Shown here piece after piece: positions 1 to 8,735 of a stretch of 64,000 nucleotides of DNA. The position numbers and the translations under genes are program-made. A model generated the notes under the pieces. That model searched no databases, was not told where the DNA came from, and worked only from the letters and a program-made list of their open reading frames with translations. The stretch spans positions 725,994-789,993 of the forward strand of contig NZ_SRIF01000002.1 of the NCBI RefSeq assembly GCF_004681185.1. The letters are read 5' to 3'. The stretch is from Haloarcula amylovorans (lineage in GTDB: Archaea; Halobacteriota; Halobacteria; Halobacteriales; Haloarculaceae). Each line of letters starts with the position of its first letter. The first letter of the stretch is position 1.

Positions 1-218
1 ACGAGGATGACGAACTCTCCCTCGTCGATGTCGATATTGACGTCGTCACAGGCGACGATGTCACCGTTATCGAACGTCTTTCGGATTCCCTGGATGCGAA
101 TATGGTCGCCCGTCCCGTCCATGGTGTGATTTTGATCGGTAGCAGCGTTCATAGGTGTATCGTCTCGATTGTCCGAAGGTCGATCCGGCTCTCTCTTTGT
201 GGTGGTGTTTTCACTCAT
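1..218 (-). CDS. ABC transporter ATP-binding protein, N-terminal part (runs off window)
   Basis: First 72 codons of an ABC ATPase, last gene of the importer operon that begins at 3358. The visible part has the typical first beta-strands of MalK/UgpC-type ATPases (IRIQGIRKTF, then a GEFVILV strand) and stops just before the expected Walker A loop. Two starts are possible: ATG at 218 overlaps the stop of the upstream permease as ATGA, while an in-frame ATG at 152 would remove a 22-residue polar leader. I chose 218 because of the coupling, but the conserved fold begins only after residue 35. Function (energising sugar import) is family knowledge plus context. Confidence 0.85.
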   Translation of the reverse strand, partial: MSENTTTKREPDRPSDNRDDTPMNAATDQNHTMDGTGDHIRIQGIRKTFDNGDIVACDDVNIDIDEGEFVIL

Positions 219-1048
219 ACGGTAAATGCGTTCTCGAGGTATTGTCTCGCCACGAGGTACAGGACCGTGGGTGGCGCTCCGATGATGAGCGTCTCTGCCA
301 TCAGCTTCCCCCAGTAGACTCGTTCGCCGGATCCACCGCCGATAGTTCCGTACAGGACGGGCACAGCCGGAACCGGGCCAGTCCCAGTGGTGAGCAGATT
401 AGCGAACAGGAAGTCGTTCCAGCCGGTGAGGAACGCGAGGAACCCGACGGCGACGATGCCCGGGGCCGCAAGCGGCAGTATGACTCGTACGAATGCCGAG
501 AACTGCGTACAGCCGTACACTTGCGCGGCTTCTTCGATGTCTTTCGGCAGGTTCTCGAAGAAATCCCGGAGTATCCAGATAGCGAAGGGTGCGACGAATA
601 CCTGATAGGCCAGAATCATCCCGGGAATCGTGTTGTACAGACCGAGATCGTTCCACAGTCCCATGATAGGGATAACAAGCAGAATATACGGGAACATCAT
701 CGCTAAGATGATGGCGTAGAATCCCACTTTCTTGCCGTAGAATTCTTTGCGAGCGAACGCGTACGCGCCAGGAATGGTGATGGCGAGCGCTAGTAGCGCC
801 GTTCCAGCGCCGATGAGGAAGCTGTTGATGAGGTTGTCTCGTAGTTCCGCGATGCCGCTAGTCCACGCTTCAAGGGTGGGTTCGTGCGGGATGAGGTGCG
901 GTGCTCCGAAGAACTCGCCCGGCGGCATGAACGACACCGAGAGGATGAACAGGAGTGGTACGAGGTTCAACAACACGAGGAACGTGATGACGCCGTACGT
1001 CGACGCCTTCAGCGTCACGCCGAGGACGTCGTAGTCTGCGGTGCTCAT
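215..1048 (-). CDS. Carbohydrate ABC transporter permease, MalG/UgpE type
   Basis: 277-residue inner component of a CUT1-type sugar importer. It has about six hydrophobic segments and the cytoplasmic EAA loop (EEAAQVYGC...ILPLAAPG) that docks on the ATPase. Its start overlaps the stop of the preceding permease as ATGA (1045-1048), and its own stop overlaps the ATPase start in the same way, so the operon is translationally coupled. Substrate cannot be read from the sequence; the neighbouring IclR regulator and hydroxyacid dehydrogenase hint at a sugar or sugar acid. Confidence 0.92.
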   Translation of the reverse strand: MSTADYDVLGVTLKASTYGVITFLVLLNLVPLLFILSVSFMPPGEFFGAPHLIPHEPTLEAWTSGIAELRDNLINSFLIGAGTALLALAITIPGAYAFARKEFYGKKVGFYAIILAMMFPYILLVIPIMGLWNDLGLYNTIPGMILAYQVFVAPFAIWILRDFFENLPKDIEEAAQVYGCTQFSAFVRVILPLAAPGIVAVGFLAFLTGWNDFLFANLLTTGTGPVPAVPVLYGTIGGGSGERVYWGKLMAETLIIGAPPTVLYLVARQYLENAFTV

Positions 1049-1974
1049 GCCGCCTCACCTCCGCTGGCCCGCTCGAACTCGCGGATGAACACGAAGACGA
1101 ACCCGATCGTCAGCATAAGCAAGACAACGCCGACGGCATACGAGATTCCCATCTGTCCCTGCTCGTAACTGAACCGATAGAGCAACACCGCGAGGATGGA
1201 CGTCTCGTATCCCGGCCCGCCGTTCGTAAGTTGGAGCACTTGGGATATTTTCGTCATATTCCAAATGATTCGGATGCTGACCGCGATGAGGATAGCACTC
1301 TTCAACTGCGGAAGCGTCACGCGAAGGAACGTCTGGAGACGGTTGGCTCCGTACATCTGCGCGCTCTCGTACAGTTCTTCAGGAATACTCTCTAGGCTGG
1401 CTGAGATAATGAGGAACATGAACGGCCAGAACGTCCACGTCGTTACGAACAGAATCACCGCGAGCGCCGAGTCGCCGTGGCTTCCCCAGTAAATCGTCTC
1501 TTCGAGGAGATCCCACTGGGTAAGGTACCCGAAGACCGGCCCGAGGTCCGGCTGAAGCATGTATGCCCAGATCGTTCCCGTCACGAGCGGCGGGAGCGTA
1601 TACGAGAGGAGGAAGGCACCGGTGACAAAGCTCTTTCCACGCCGGATCTCGCGGACGGCAAGCGCCGCCGCCACCGCGATAACGAGTTGGAAGAGCGTCG
1701 TCAGCGAGAATATCAGCGTAGCTTTTAGTGACGTGATGAACGGCTCCCAACTGAGCAGGTACTCGTAGTTTCCGAGCCCGACCCAAGAGGGGTCACCCCC
1801 GAACGGCCAGTTATGAAGGCTCATGAAGATTCCCTGCACGAAGGGGAGCCACATGAGCAGTACGAGGAACAGCAGCACGGGGAGAATCAACAGATATGCG
1901 AACCAGTTCTCCGTGAGGACGTCGCGGTAGTGCTGCGTTTTTCCTGCGAGCGTGTGGCTAGTTTGTGAAGACAT
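1045..1974 (-). CDS. Carbohydrate ABC transporter permease, MalF/UgpA type
   Basis: 309-residue membrane permease, partner of the MalG-type gene. Six predicted transmembrane segments and an EAA loop (ESAQMYGANR...LPQLKS) are visible. An open frame extends upstream to 2076, but that would run into the binding-protein gene. ATG 1974 lies one base after that gene's TAA (1976-1978) and begins MSSQTSHT, which fits the family's usual short cytoplasmic N-terminus. The protein forms a heterodimeric channel with the 215-1048 product. Confidence 0.92.
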   Translation of the reverse strand: MSSQTSHTLAGKTQHYRDVLTENWFAYLLILPVLLFLVLLMWLPFVQGIFMSLHNWPFGGDPSWVGLGNYEYLLSWEPFITSLKATLIFSLTTLFQLVIAVAAALAVREIRRGKSFVTGAFLLSYTLPPLVTGTIWAYMLQPDLGPVFGYLTQWDLLEETIYWGSHGDSALAVILFVTTWTFWPFMFLIISASLESIPEELYESAQMYGANRLQTFLRVTLPQLKSAILIAVSIRIIWNMTKISQVLQLTNGGPGYETSILAVLLYRFSYEQGQMGISYAVGVVLLMLTIGFVFVFIREFERASGGEAA

Positions 1975-1975
1975 C

Positions 1976-3358
1976 TTAGAGCGAGAGTTGTTCGCGTATC
2001 TGGGTCGCGCTCCGATCACACGCTTCTTCTGGAGATATTTTTCCGCGCACGGCCTCTTGGAAGAGTGGGCCGGCAATGTTGTACTGAATCGCGTTCATCC
2101 CGGGATGACTCGACCAGCCGTGTTCCATCCCATCGACGGTCGTCTCCAGCGTCGAGATGAAGTTGCTCTGGTTGAGCATCTCGTCCTCTTTGAGCGTCGA
2201 CCAGACGTCCTTGCGGGCGGGGAGGGTGGCCAGCGAGCGGGGAACCTCCTGTTGGAACTCCTTCGAGAGGACTTTGTTGATCCAGTTGATGGCCACGTCT
2301 TCGCGCTGCTTCCAGACATCCGCCGAAACGTCGTCGGGTTTCCGCATCAGTGCGATGCACTGGGTGAAGAAGTCACCGCGGTTACCAGCGGCCCCTTCCC
2401 ACGACGGTCCGAACACGATCGTTCCGTCCGAGAGCATGTCTTCGGCGCGACTCCGAAGCAGACCGAAGTCCTTCGTACTGCCCTGCACCATGCTTACGTC
2501 ACCTTGGATGAGCATCTGTGCGGCACCCTCGTTCGAGGCGGTTGGTGCCTTCTCGGAGGAGAGACCGTGTTTCTGATACAAGTCGACGTACTTCCTCGTC
2601 GCTTCCTTCCAAATTTCGTTGTCGTAGTTGACGTCCGACCAGTCCTTGTTGAGATACGTTCCGTCGTAGCCGCCTTCCGAGGTGGTCCATGTCACGAGGG
2701 CTTCGTCGGTGACGTCGCCTTGCGCGCCGTATATCTGGAAGCCGTAGTCCCCGGGGCCCTTCTCCTGCAGTTGTTTTGCTACCTGCACGAGCTGTTCGTA
2801 GTTCTCTGGAGGGAAGTCGTCCTCGATAGAGAGGCCCGCCTTCTCAAAGTGATCCTTCCGAGCGATGAACGGCGCGCCGACCTCGAGGCCAATCGGTATC
2901 TCGTAGAGGTCCTCGTCGAATCCTCTGTAGCAACTCTTCGTCATCTCGAAGGCCCACTCGATGTTCTGAAGCGCCTCCTCGTTGAGTCGGTCTTTGTACT
3001 CGCTAACCGGCTTGACCCATCCCGGTTCGATGAACTGCCCGTCGAGGGAGTTCGTCGAGTCGTAGATGACAGGCCGGTTCCCGTTCTGGATGTTGTTCTT
3101 CCACTTGCCGCCGTTGATGTCGTTCCAACTCGCCCAGTTCATCTGCAACTGGACGTCGTTGGAGTTCTGGAACTCCTCGACTGAGGACTCCATCAACGTC
3201 TTTGCGACCTCTGACTGGGAATGGAAGTACTCCCAGTAGCCGACAGTTGTACTACCGGAGCTGTTTGAACCGCTCGATCCGTCCGATCCGCCGATACAAC
3301 CAGCGAGCCCCGCCGTCCCGCCGACGGCCGCTGCTTGTAGGAATTGACGCCTATGCAT
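1976..3358 (-). CDS. Extracellular solute-binding lipoprotein of a sugar ABC importer
   Basis: 460 residues. The N-terminus has a twin-arginine motif (RRQFLQ, residues 3-8) and a lipobox (LAGC, Cys21), followed by a Gly/Ser-rich linker, so it is probably exported by Tat and lipid-anchored outside the cell. The body resembles family 1 (MalE/UgpB-like) binding proteins, ending with a helical C-terminal lobe. First gene of the operon 3358 to below 1. A TATA-like element on the minus strand (about 3395-3404) lies some 37 bases upstream. Ligand not identifiable by eye. Confidence 0.92.
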   Translation of the reverse strand: MHRRQFLQAAAVGGTAGLAGCIGGSDGSSGSNSSGSTTVGYWEYFHSQSEVAKTLMESSVEEFQNSNDVQLQMNWASWNDINGGKWKNNIQNGNRPVIYDSTNSLDGQFIEPGWVKPVSEYKDRLNEEALQNIEWAFEMTKSCYRGFDEDLYEIPIGLEVGAPFIARKDHFEKAGLSIEDDFPPENYEQLVQVAKQLQEKGPGDYGFQIYGAQGDVTDEALVTWTTSEGGYDGTYLNKDWSDVNYDNEIWKEATRKYVDLYQKHGLSSEKAPTASNEGAAQMLIQGDVSMVQGSTKDFGLLRSRAEDMLSDGTIVFGPSWEGAAGNRGDFFTQCIALMRKPDDVSADVWKQREDVAINWINKVLSKEFQQEVPRSLATLPARKDVWSTLKEDEMLNQSNFISTLETTVDGMEHGWSSHPGMNAIQYNIAGPLFQEAVRGKISPEEACDRSATQIREQLSL

Positions 3359-3550
3359 GGTGAGTGCTACACTGCCACCGTTACCGTCAATCTACATAAT
3401 AGTTTGGGTAACCCTCCGAATCGCTGTCTCGACTCGGCGGAATCGATCGGGCGAGTTGAGGTGTGTCAGTGCGCTGTTTGACCCGCTATCTCGTTTCTGC
3501 GGGCTGTCTCGGGGTATCGACGGCTGATGCTCCGCAGGCCGCTGGGAAAC

Positions 3551-3558
3551 TTTAATAT
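3551..3558 (+). promoter_or_regulatory. TATA-like element upstream of the hydroxyacid dehydrogenase
   Basis: TTTAATAT in an otherwise GC-rich region, about 68 bases before the ATG at 3626. Archaeal TATA boxes sit near -27, which implies a leader of roughly 40 bases. The gap 3359-3625 also holds the divergent promoter for the binding-protein gene, so regulation by the nearby IclR protein could act on both. Confidence 0.5.
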
Positions 3559-3625
3559 ACTCTTCTCCAGTTGGGTGGACATACAGCCACAGTGTGCCCA
3601 CTCACACCTGTAGGCAGAGCTATCC

Positions 3626-4597
3626 ATGACAGACAACGCACCCGACGTTCTCGTCTTGCGGTCCAACACGCACGGACTCCTCACCAGGGACTACGCGGAC
3701 CTGCTCGCGGAACAATTACCGAATCACGACGTCCGACTGGCGACGACGGCCGCCGAAGAGCGCGAGCTCATCGAACACGCGACTGTCGTCTCCGCCGTCG
3801 ACATCGACGAGAGTTTACTAGACCACGCAGAGAACCTTCAGTTGTTCGCAGGCATTGCGGCCGGCTACAACCATCTCCCACTGGATACGTTTGACGAGAT
3901 GGACGTAGCGGTAACCAACGCCTCGGGCATCCACGCCCCCAACATCGCAGAGCAGGTCATGGGCTACATCTTGACCTTCTCGCGGCGACTTCGTGAGGGA
4001 CTAGACCGCCAACGGCGCAACGAATGGCGTCACTATCAAGCCGACGAGCTGATGGGGAGCACCGTCACTATCGTCGGTCTCGGAGCTATCGGAACGGCGA
4101 TTATCGAGCGTCTGTCGGGCTTCGACGTGGAGACGATCGGTGTCCGGTATACACCTGAGAAAGGAGGGCCCACGGACGACGTTGTCGGCTTCGAACAGAA
4201 TGGCTTGGAAACGGCCCTTGCTCGAACGGACTACCTCGTCGTCGCGGCTCCGCTCACCGATACGACGCGCGGCCTCCTCTCCGAAGAGGAGTTCAAGACG
4301 CTCCCACCGGATGCGACGGTTCTGAACGTGGGACGTGGAAAGATAATCGACACCGACGCGCTCGTCACTGCGATTCAACAGAACCAGATCGGCGGTGCTG
4401 CGCTCGACGTTACGGACCCCGAACCGCTCCCCTCTGACCATCCGCTGTGGGACTTCGAGAACGTCATCATCACGCCACACAACGCGGGCCACAGCCCGGA
4501 ACACTGGGATAGACTCGCCGCGATCGTCGCAAGGAACGCCACGCAACTTTCCGAAACGGGGGACACCGCATCTCTGGAGAATCTCGTCCAGCCCTGA
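3626..4597 (+). CDS. D-2-hydroxyacid dehydrogenase (NAD-dependent)
   Basis: 323 residues, usual length for the family (D-lactate, glyoxylate/hydroxypyruvate or 3-phosphoglycerate dehydrogenase-like). Visible: Rossmann motif GLGAIG (151-156), catalytic Arg237 in NVGRGK, Glu266 in DPEPLP and His285 in TPHNAG. It would interconvert a 2-keto acid and a D-2-hydroxyacid in the cytoplasm. It lies divergently from the sugar ABC operon and is followed by an IclR regulator, so a role in catabolism of the imported compound is likely, but the substrate is unknown. Confidence 0.9.
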   Translation: MTDNAPDVLVLRSNTHGLLTRDYADLLAEQLPNHDVRLATTAAEERELIEHATVVSAVDIDESLLDHAENLQLFAGIAAGYNHLPLDTFDEMDVAVTNASGIHAPNIAEQVMGYILTFSRRLREGLDRQRRNEWRHYQADELMGSTVTIVGLGAIGTAIIERLSGFDVETIGVRYTPEKGGPTDDVVGFEQNGLETALARTDYLVVAAPLTDTTRGLLSEEEFKTLPPDATVLNVGRGKIIDTDALVTAIQQNQIGGAALDVTDPEPLPSDHPLWDFENVIITPHNAGHSPEHWDRLAAIVARNATQLSETGDTASLENLVQP

Positions 4598-4719
4598 CGA
4601 AATCAAAGTTACTCACTTCTCCGGACGGCTAAGAATACCACTCATCCTGAATCCTCCTCGACGATGTCGCTCTTTGTCTCGATTATCTCGACAGGGGGTA
4701 GCCGCGAGGACAGAGGTAC

Positions 4720-4727
4720 AATTAAAC
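4720..4727 (+). promoter_or_regulatory. TATA box for the IclR gene
   Basis: AATTAAAC, 24-31 bases before ATG 4751. This is the spacing of a leaderless haloarchaeal transcript and is the main reason for preferring 4751 over an in-frame ATG at 4664, which lies upstream of this box. Confidence 0.55.
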
Positions 4728-4750
4728 CGACGAAGCGGTTCTATACGGAC

Positions 4751-5530
4751 ATGGCCGCTAATCCATCGGACGACACCGATAACACGCTCGGTTCGGTTGA
4801 GAAAGCGTTCAACATCCTTAGAGAGGTCAAATCCGCGGGACCGGTGGGACTCTCAGAGTTAGCACGCCAGCTCGACATCCCGAAAAGTACCGTCCACATC
4901 TATCTACAGACCCTGCAGAGCGAGGGGTTTGTCGTCCAAGCTGGCGGGAAATACACGCTGAGCTATCGGTTTCTCGATTTCGGTGGGACGTTTCGAAACC
5001 AATCGAAGTTGTTTCGCGCCGCCAGACCCGAAGTAGACAAACTCGAAGCGGAGACGGGAGAAGTTGCAAGCCTCGGAATCGAAGAAAACGGGCTTCGAGT
5101 ACTCATCTATAAGTCTGAAGGGCCTGATTCAATTCACGACAACGCACCGGTCGGAGAGTACACGCAGATGCACTGGACGGCACTCGGAAAGGCGATACTC
5201 GCTCACTATCCGAGAGAGCGCGTCGAAGCTATTCTCGATACGCACGGACTCCCTCGCGCGAACGAGTACACGGTAACAGACAGGGAAGCGCTGTTCGCGC
5301 AGTTAGACGAGACGCGCGAACGCGGCTACTCCGTCGAGGACCAAGACCGGCGACAGGGCGTTCTCACCATTGGTGCACCGATTCACAGTCGAAGTACCGA
5401 CGAGGTTGTCGGCTCCGTGTCGGTCTCCGGGCCGAAGAGTCGAATCGAGGAAAACGAGCGTTTCGACGAACTGGTCGCCGCCGTGAAGAAGGCTGCAAAC
5501 GTGATTGAACTCAGTTACTCACACTATTGA
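4751..5530 (+). CDS. IclR family transcriptional regulator
   Basis: 259 residues. N-terminal winged helix (GLSELARQLDIPKSTVHIYL, about residues 35-54) followed by the IclR effector-binding GAF-like domain (GEVASLGIEENGLRVLIYK, later SVEDQDRRQGVLTIGAPI). Haloarchaeal IclR proteins are known to act as sugar-specific regulators (for example of pentose uptake and oxidation in Haloferax). The nearest targets are the dehydrogenase 154 bases upstream and the divergent ABC operon. Start chosen from the TATA spacing. Confidence 0.92.
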   Translation: MAANPSDDTDNTLGSVEKAFNILREVKSAGPVGLSELARQLDIPKSTVHIYLQTLQSEGFVVQAGGKYTLSYRFLDFGGTFRNQSKLFRAARPEVDKLEAETGEVASLGIEENGLRVLIYKSEGPDSIHDNAPVGEYTQMHWTALGKAILAHYPRERVEAILDTHGLPRANEYTVTDREALFAQLDETRERGYSVEDQDRRQGVLTIGAPIHSRSTDEVVGSVSVSGPKSRIEENERFDELVAAVKKAANVIELSYSHY

Positions 5531-6148
5531 GCTTCTATCTGTGGCGACCCTGCCCTCGGCGCTCGTTGTTCAACATCCTTGGATAATTGGACCGGGCATA
5601 ATATCTAACGACAAACGGTGAAAATATCGGACGTACTATTGTTATTTTGAGTGGTGTCGTAGACTTTCATCACTGATGATCGCTCGCTCAGTCGAGCTGA
5701 AGCCTGCTATTCCGGCAAGATAGGCTTGTGACAGAGCTCGTCGATTCGTCCCGAAGATGATTCCGATCGATCTGTGGTCAAGATAGTTGAACACTGCCAG
5801 TAGAACCTTCAGTAACACGGGCACTTCCGCGAACTCGGCTCCCTCTCGTTCTACGTCACAATACGGAGAACGGTGGCTGGTGTGTCCTAGAATGCTGAAA
5901 AACAATCTCATCTTGGCAGAAAACACTCACAAATATATGTGTATTGGTGCTATATGTGTTTGAGAGATGGGGAAGATCCTTGTATATGAGTACATAATCG
6001 TTAATATCGGCGCCACTCACAGAAATATGTCGCTGAAGCCGATTTACCGGTTACTGCCTCTCGGTACAGACGTATTTTCGAGAGCCGACCGAAGAGCCGC
6101 TGATTCACGCCCGTGATCGAAGAGAACTGCAGCTCTCGAATTCGCCAC
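5531..6148. other. AT-rich intergenic stretch with a possible decayed ORF
   Basis: About 620 bases with clearly lower GC than both sides. An open frame of 94 codons on the minus strand (5642-5926) has no family I recognise and no obvious promoter or ribosome site. A 49-codon plus-strand frame (5967-6116) is equally unsupported. Several TATA-like runs occur around 5935-6010. The region may be residue of a transferred element, but I see no terminal repeats or transposase motif. Confidence 0.35.
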
Positions 6149-6697
6149 TCAGGTCGGCTTCGGTTCGGTGAAAGCGTTTTCGGTGGCCATCCGACCGAGC
6201 TTTCTCACACGCGCTTCGAGTGCGGAATCGACGAACTCGCCGTCCGCGTCGAAGGCGTCGGCCGCGCCGCGAATGCCGACCTCGTGGGGGAGCGTCCAGC
6301 CGTGAACGGTTCGAACGCCGGTCCGCAGGTGTTCGAGCGTCTGTGCGTACGAACCTCCGCCGGCGGTCGCCAGCAGGCCGACGGTCGTGTTTTCGAACTC
6401 GTCCCGGCCGAGATAGTCGAAGGCGTTTTTCAGCGCCGAGGAGACCATCCCGTGGTAGACCGGCGTCCCCATGAGGACCGCGTCGGCGTCGCTGACCAGC
6501 GTCCGCAACGCGTCGGCGTCACCTCGCTCACGGGCGTCGGGGTCGAAAAGCGGCAGGTCCCAGCGCCGGAGATCGATCAGTTCGGTCTCCGCACCCGCTT
6601 CTTCGGCGGCGTCCAATGCGTGTTCGAGAGCGAGATAGGTCGTGCTCGGTTCACGAAGGCTGCCACAGACGGCGACAACGGACGGTGCCTCTTCCAT
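6149..6697 (-). CDS. NADPH-dependent FMN reductase (flavodoxin-fold)
   Basis: 182 residues. Flavodoxin-like fold: N-terminal strand and phosphate loop VVAVCGSLREPSTT, then the GTPVYHGMVSSALKNAFDYL segment, which is the hallmark of the NAD(P)H-dependent FMN reductase family (ArsH/azoreductase/YieF-like). Likely a soluble quinone or flavin reductase. An upstream in-frame GTG/ATG extension to 6763 adds a 22-residue Ser/Thr-rich stretch not seen in the family, so ATG 6697 (MEEAPSVVAV) is preferred. Confidence 0.9.
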   Translation of the reverse strand: MEEAPSVVAVCGSLREPSTTYLALEHALDAAEEAGAETELIDLRRWDLPLFDPDARERGDADALRTLVSDADAVLMGTPVYHGMVSSALKNAFDYLGRDEFENTTVGLLATAGGGSYAQTLEHLRTGVRTVHGWTLPHEVGIRGAADAFDADGEFVDSALEARVRKLGRMATENAFTEPKPT

Positions 6698-6793
6698 TTT
6701 GCGGCTGTACGTGGTCGAGCAGTTTAACGTCCTTGATAGGGATACTGTGACAGTCGAGGCCACTTCGAGCGGTTTTCGTCCTGAGAGCGCCGC

Positions 6794-7351
6794 TCACTCC
6801 AGCTCCTTCACGACCGTCGCCGGATTTCCCTGAACGACCACGCTGTCGGGGACGTCTTCCGTGACGACCGCGCCGGAACCGACGACGACGTCGTCGCCGA
6901 GCGTCACACCGGGGTTCAGGACGGCCTGTCCACCTATCCAGGCGTTGTCACCGACCGTGACCGGCTTCCCGTACTCCGGGCCGGCGACCCGCTCGCTCGC
7001 GTCGAGCGGGTGGGTCGCGGTGTAGACGTGGACGCTCGGCCCGAGCATACAACTCTCGCCGAATTCTATCGGACAGACGTCCAAGAAGACGCAGTCGAAG
7101 TTGGCGAAGAATCCCTCGCCGACGCGAATGTTGTAGCCGTAGTCACAGCGAAACGGCGGCTCTACGGTGACCGTCTCGCCCAGCGACCCGAACAGGTCGT
7201 CGAGTATCGCCGCTCGCTCCTCGTCGTCGCTCGGGCCGGTTCGGTTGAACTGGCGGGTGAGTTCCCGCGCCCGTTCGCGCTCCGCGACGAGTTCGGGGTC
7301 GCTCGGGTCGTAGCGGTCGCCGTTCAGCATCTTCTCCTTTTCCGAGGCCAT
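6794..7351 (-). CDS. Sugar O-acetyltransferase (maltose/galactoside acetyltransferase type)
   Basis: 185 residues, the standard length. N-terminal Mac domain (SEKEKMLNGDRYDPSDPEL) then left-handed beta-helix hexapeptide repeats (VTVGDNAWIGGQAVLNPGVT, VVVGSGAVVTEDV) and the catalytic-type His in YTATHPLD. Transfers acetyl from acetyl-CoA to a sugar hydroxyl. The open frame runs on upstream to 7807, overlapping other genes; ATG 7351 matches the family start. Confidence 0.93.
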   Translation of the reverse strand: MASEKEKMLNGDRYDPSDPELVAERERARELTRQFNRTGPSDDEERAAILDDLFGSLGETVTVEPPFRCDYGYNIRVGEGFFANFDCVFLDVCPIEFGESCMLGPSVHVYTATHPLDASERVAGPEYGKPVTVGDNAWIGGQAVLNPGVTLGDDVVVGSGAVVTEDVPDSVVVQGNPATVVKELE

Positions 7352-7416
7352 CGCCCACCGTACCGGACCCACAGTGAAATAACACCGCGGTCGGGGTCGG
7401 AGTCGCCGAACCCGGC

Positions 7417-7764
7417 TCATCGCTCGCTCGAACCGCCCGGTGTGACGAGCAGCGAGTACAGCAGGGAGCAGAGCCCGACAATCTCGCTCACTCGGCTCAG
7501 TATCGGCAGATAAAACGTCCGAACGCGCGGTTGTAGCCCGACCACTTGTCCGAGCGAAGTGACGCCGATAGAGAGTGTCATCGGGACGACGGTGATGAGC
7601 GCGAGTCCGGCGGCGAGGTACCACATTCGGACGCTGTCGTTGCGCCTGTAGCCGCGATAGGCGTGGAAGGTGATGAACAGCGCCAGCCCGACCGCGATCA
7701 GCGACGCCGCGAGCAACAGCAGATCGTCTGATTGCGTCTGTTCGGCGGCCTGAAGCGCGACCAT
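7417..7764 (-). CDS. Small membrane protein, DUF7521-like
   Basis: 115 residues with three to four hydrophobic segments (LLLLAASLIAVGLALFITF, MWYLAAGLALITVVPMTL and a C-terminal one). The ATG at 7764 shares its A with the TGA of the upstream HTH gene (TGATG), so the two are translationally coupled. This regulator plus membrane protein pairing recurs in haloarchaea; I assign DUF7521 from memory of the sequence type. No biochemical function is known to me; a membrane sensor for the HTH partner is inference. Confidence 0.75.
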   Translation of the reverse strand: MVALQAAEQTQSDDLLLLAASLIAVGLALFITFHAYRGYRRNDSVRMWYLAAGLALITVVPMTLSIGVTSLGQVVGLQPRVRTFYLPILSRVSEIVGLCSLLYSLLVTPGGSSER

Positions 7765-8189
7765 CAGAGTCCCTCCCACATGTCGGTAAAGCGGTCCGCG
7801 AGGTCACCGGTCGGCTTCTTGGAGATGGTCACGTCGAGTCCCGAGTCAGTCAGGCGGACGGTCAGTTCGTCCAGTCGCGCCTCGTACATGCTGTGGTGGT
7901 TGCCGTCGGGCTGGGCGATGCGTCGCTCGGCGAGCAGGCCGCAGTCGACCAACCGTTCCGCGCGTCGATACACCGTCGAGATAGAGATATCACAGGTCTC
8001 GCTGAGTTCCTTCGCCGACATGGCTTCGTTGCGCGTCTCCCGGAGAATTGACTGTGCGTACGTATCGTCAAGGAGGGCGAGCACTTCCGCTGCGTCCGCG
8101 TCGTCGGTCACGCGTCGGCGCTTCCTTTCGGCGCGGGACTCATGTAACTCGTGGTGGACCCGAAGAGTGGTCGCTGTGACGGCACTCAT
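7764..8189 (-). CDS. Winged helix-turn-helix (ArsR-like) regulator
   Basis: 141 residues. Helix-turn-helix at about 57-82 (MSAKELSETCDISISTVYRR) with a wing that follows (CGLLAERRIAQPDGNHHSMY). A GTG start at 8111 (VTDDADAAEV) would give a more typical N-terminus, because the first 26 residues are Arg/Glu-rich and not clearly conserved. Coupled by TGATG to the membrane protein at 7417-7764, with which it probably works. Confidence 0.85.
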   Translation of the reverse strand: MSAVTATTLRVHHELHESRAERKRRRVTDDADAAEVLALLDDTYAQSILRETRNEAMSAKELSETCDISISTVYRRAERLVDCGLLAERRIAQPDGNHHSMYEARLDELTVRLTDSGLDVTISKKPTGDLADRFTDMWEGL

Positions 8190-8231
8190 CTTGGGTGCTC
8201 CAGGGGCCGTCCGTCCTCGGCTGTTTGCACC

Positions 8232-8627
8232 TCACGCATTCTGTCGGACGCGCATGAACAGCGTGGTGGCCGCGTACTGAACGGCGACGGTCACCAGAAA
8301 AGCGATTCCGGCAGTGTACTCGGTGGGTGCGACGCCGAGCGCGAGTTGGTAGACGCCGACGAACAGGCCCGTCGTGACCAGCGCCGCCGAGACGGTCCAG
8401 ACGACGGCCGCGCCGCCCGCGTACTCGACGGGCCAGTACTGCTCGTAGGCGTACGGTACGAACACCGCGACGTTGAGCGCGAGAAGCAGGCTGCCGGTGG
8501 GCGACCCATCGACCTGTGCGAACGCGAACAGGGCAACGAGGGCGCACAGGACGGCGACGACGCTCACCGTGACGTTGCTCGTCAGGTCGGCTTTGAGACG
8601 CGCCCCGAGTGACGGGTTGTCTGACAC
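8232..8627 (-). CDS. Hypothetical membrane protein (four TM)
   Basis: 131 residues from a GTG at 8627 (VSDNPSLGARLKADLTSNVT). Four hydrophobic segments fill the rest, ending in a basic tail (MRVRQNA). The open frame continues upstream to 8771, but that part is not membrane-like and overlaps the promoter region of the divergent gene at 8736. Family not recognised. Same strand as the HTH/membrane pair downstream but separated by 42 bases. Confidence 0.65.
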   Translation of the reverse strand: MSDNPSLGARLKADLTSNVTVSVVAVLCALVALFAFAQVDGSPTGSLLLALNVAVFVPYAYEQYWPVEYAGGAAVVWTVSAALVTTGLFVGVYQLALGVAPTEYTAGIAFLVTVAVQYAATTLFMRVRQNA

Positions 8628-8735
8628 ATCTCTGCATAGACGACCCCCTAATAAGGCGATTACCCGGATTCGCTGGGCCAGCGAATCCGTCGAGCGCGAC
8701 CCAAGAAATTTGTTCGCCTCGAACGACCTCCCCAT

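Noticed and set aside
1952..3184. A 410-codon plus-strand frame
   Set aside because: Antisense to the binding-protein gene; no promoter or family.
5967..6116. A 49-codon frame after a run of TATA-like sequence
   Set aside because: No family, no ribosome site and no hydrophobic segment; likely chance.
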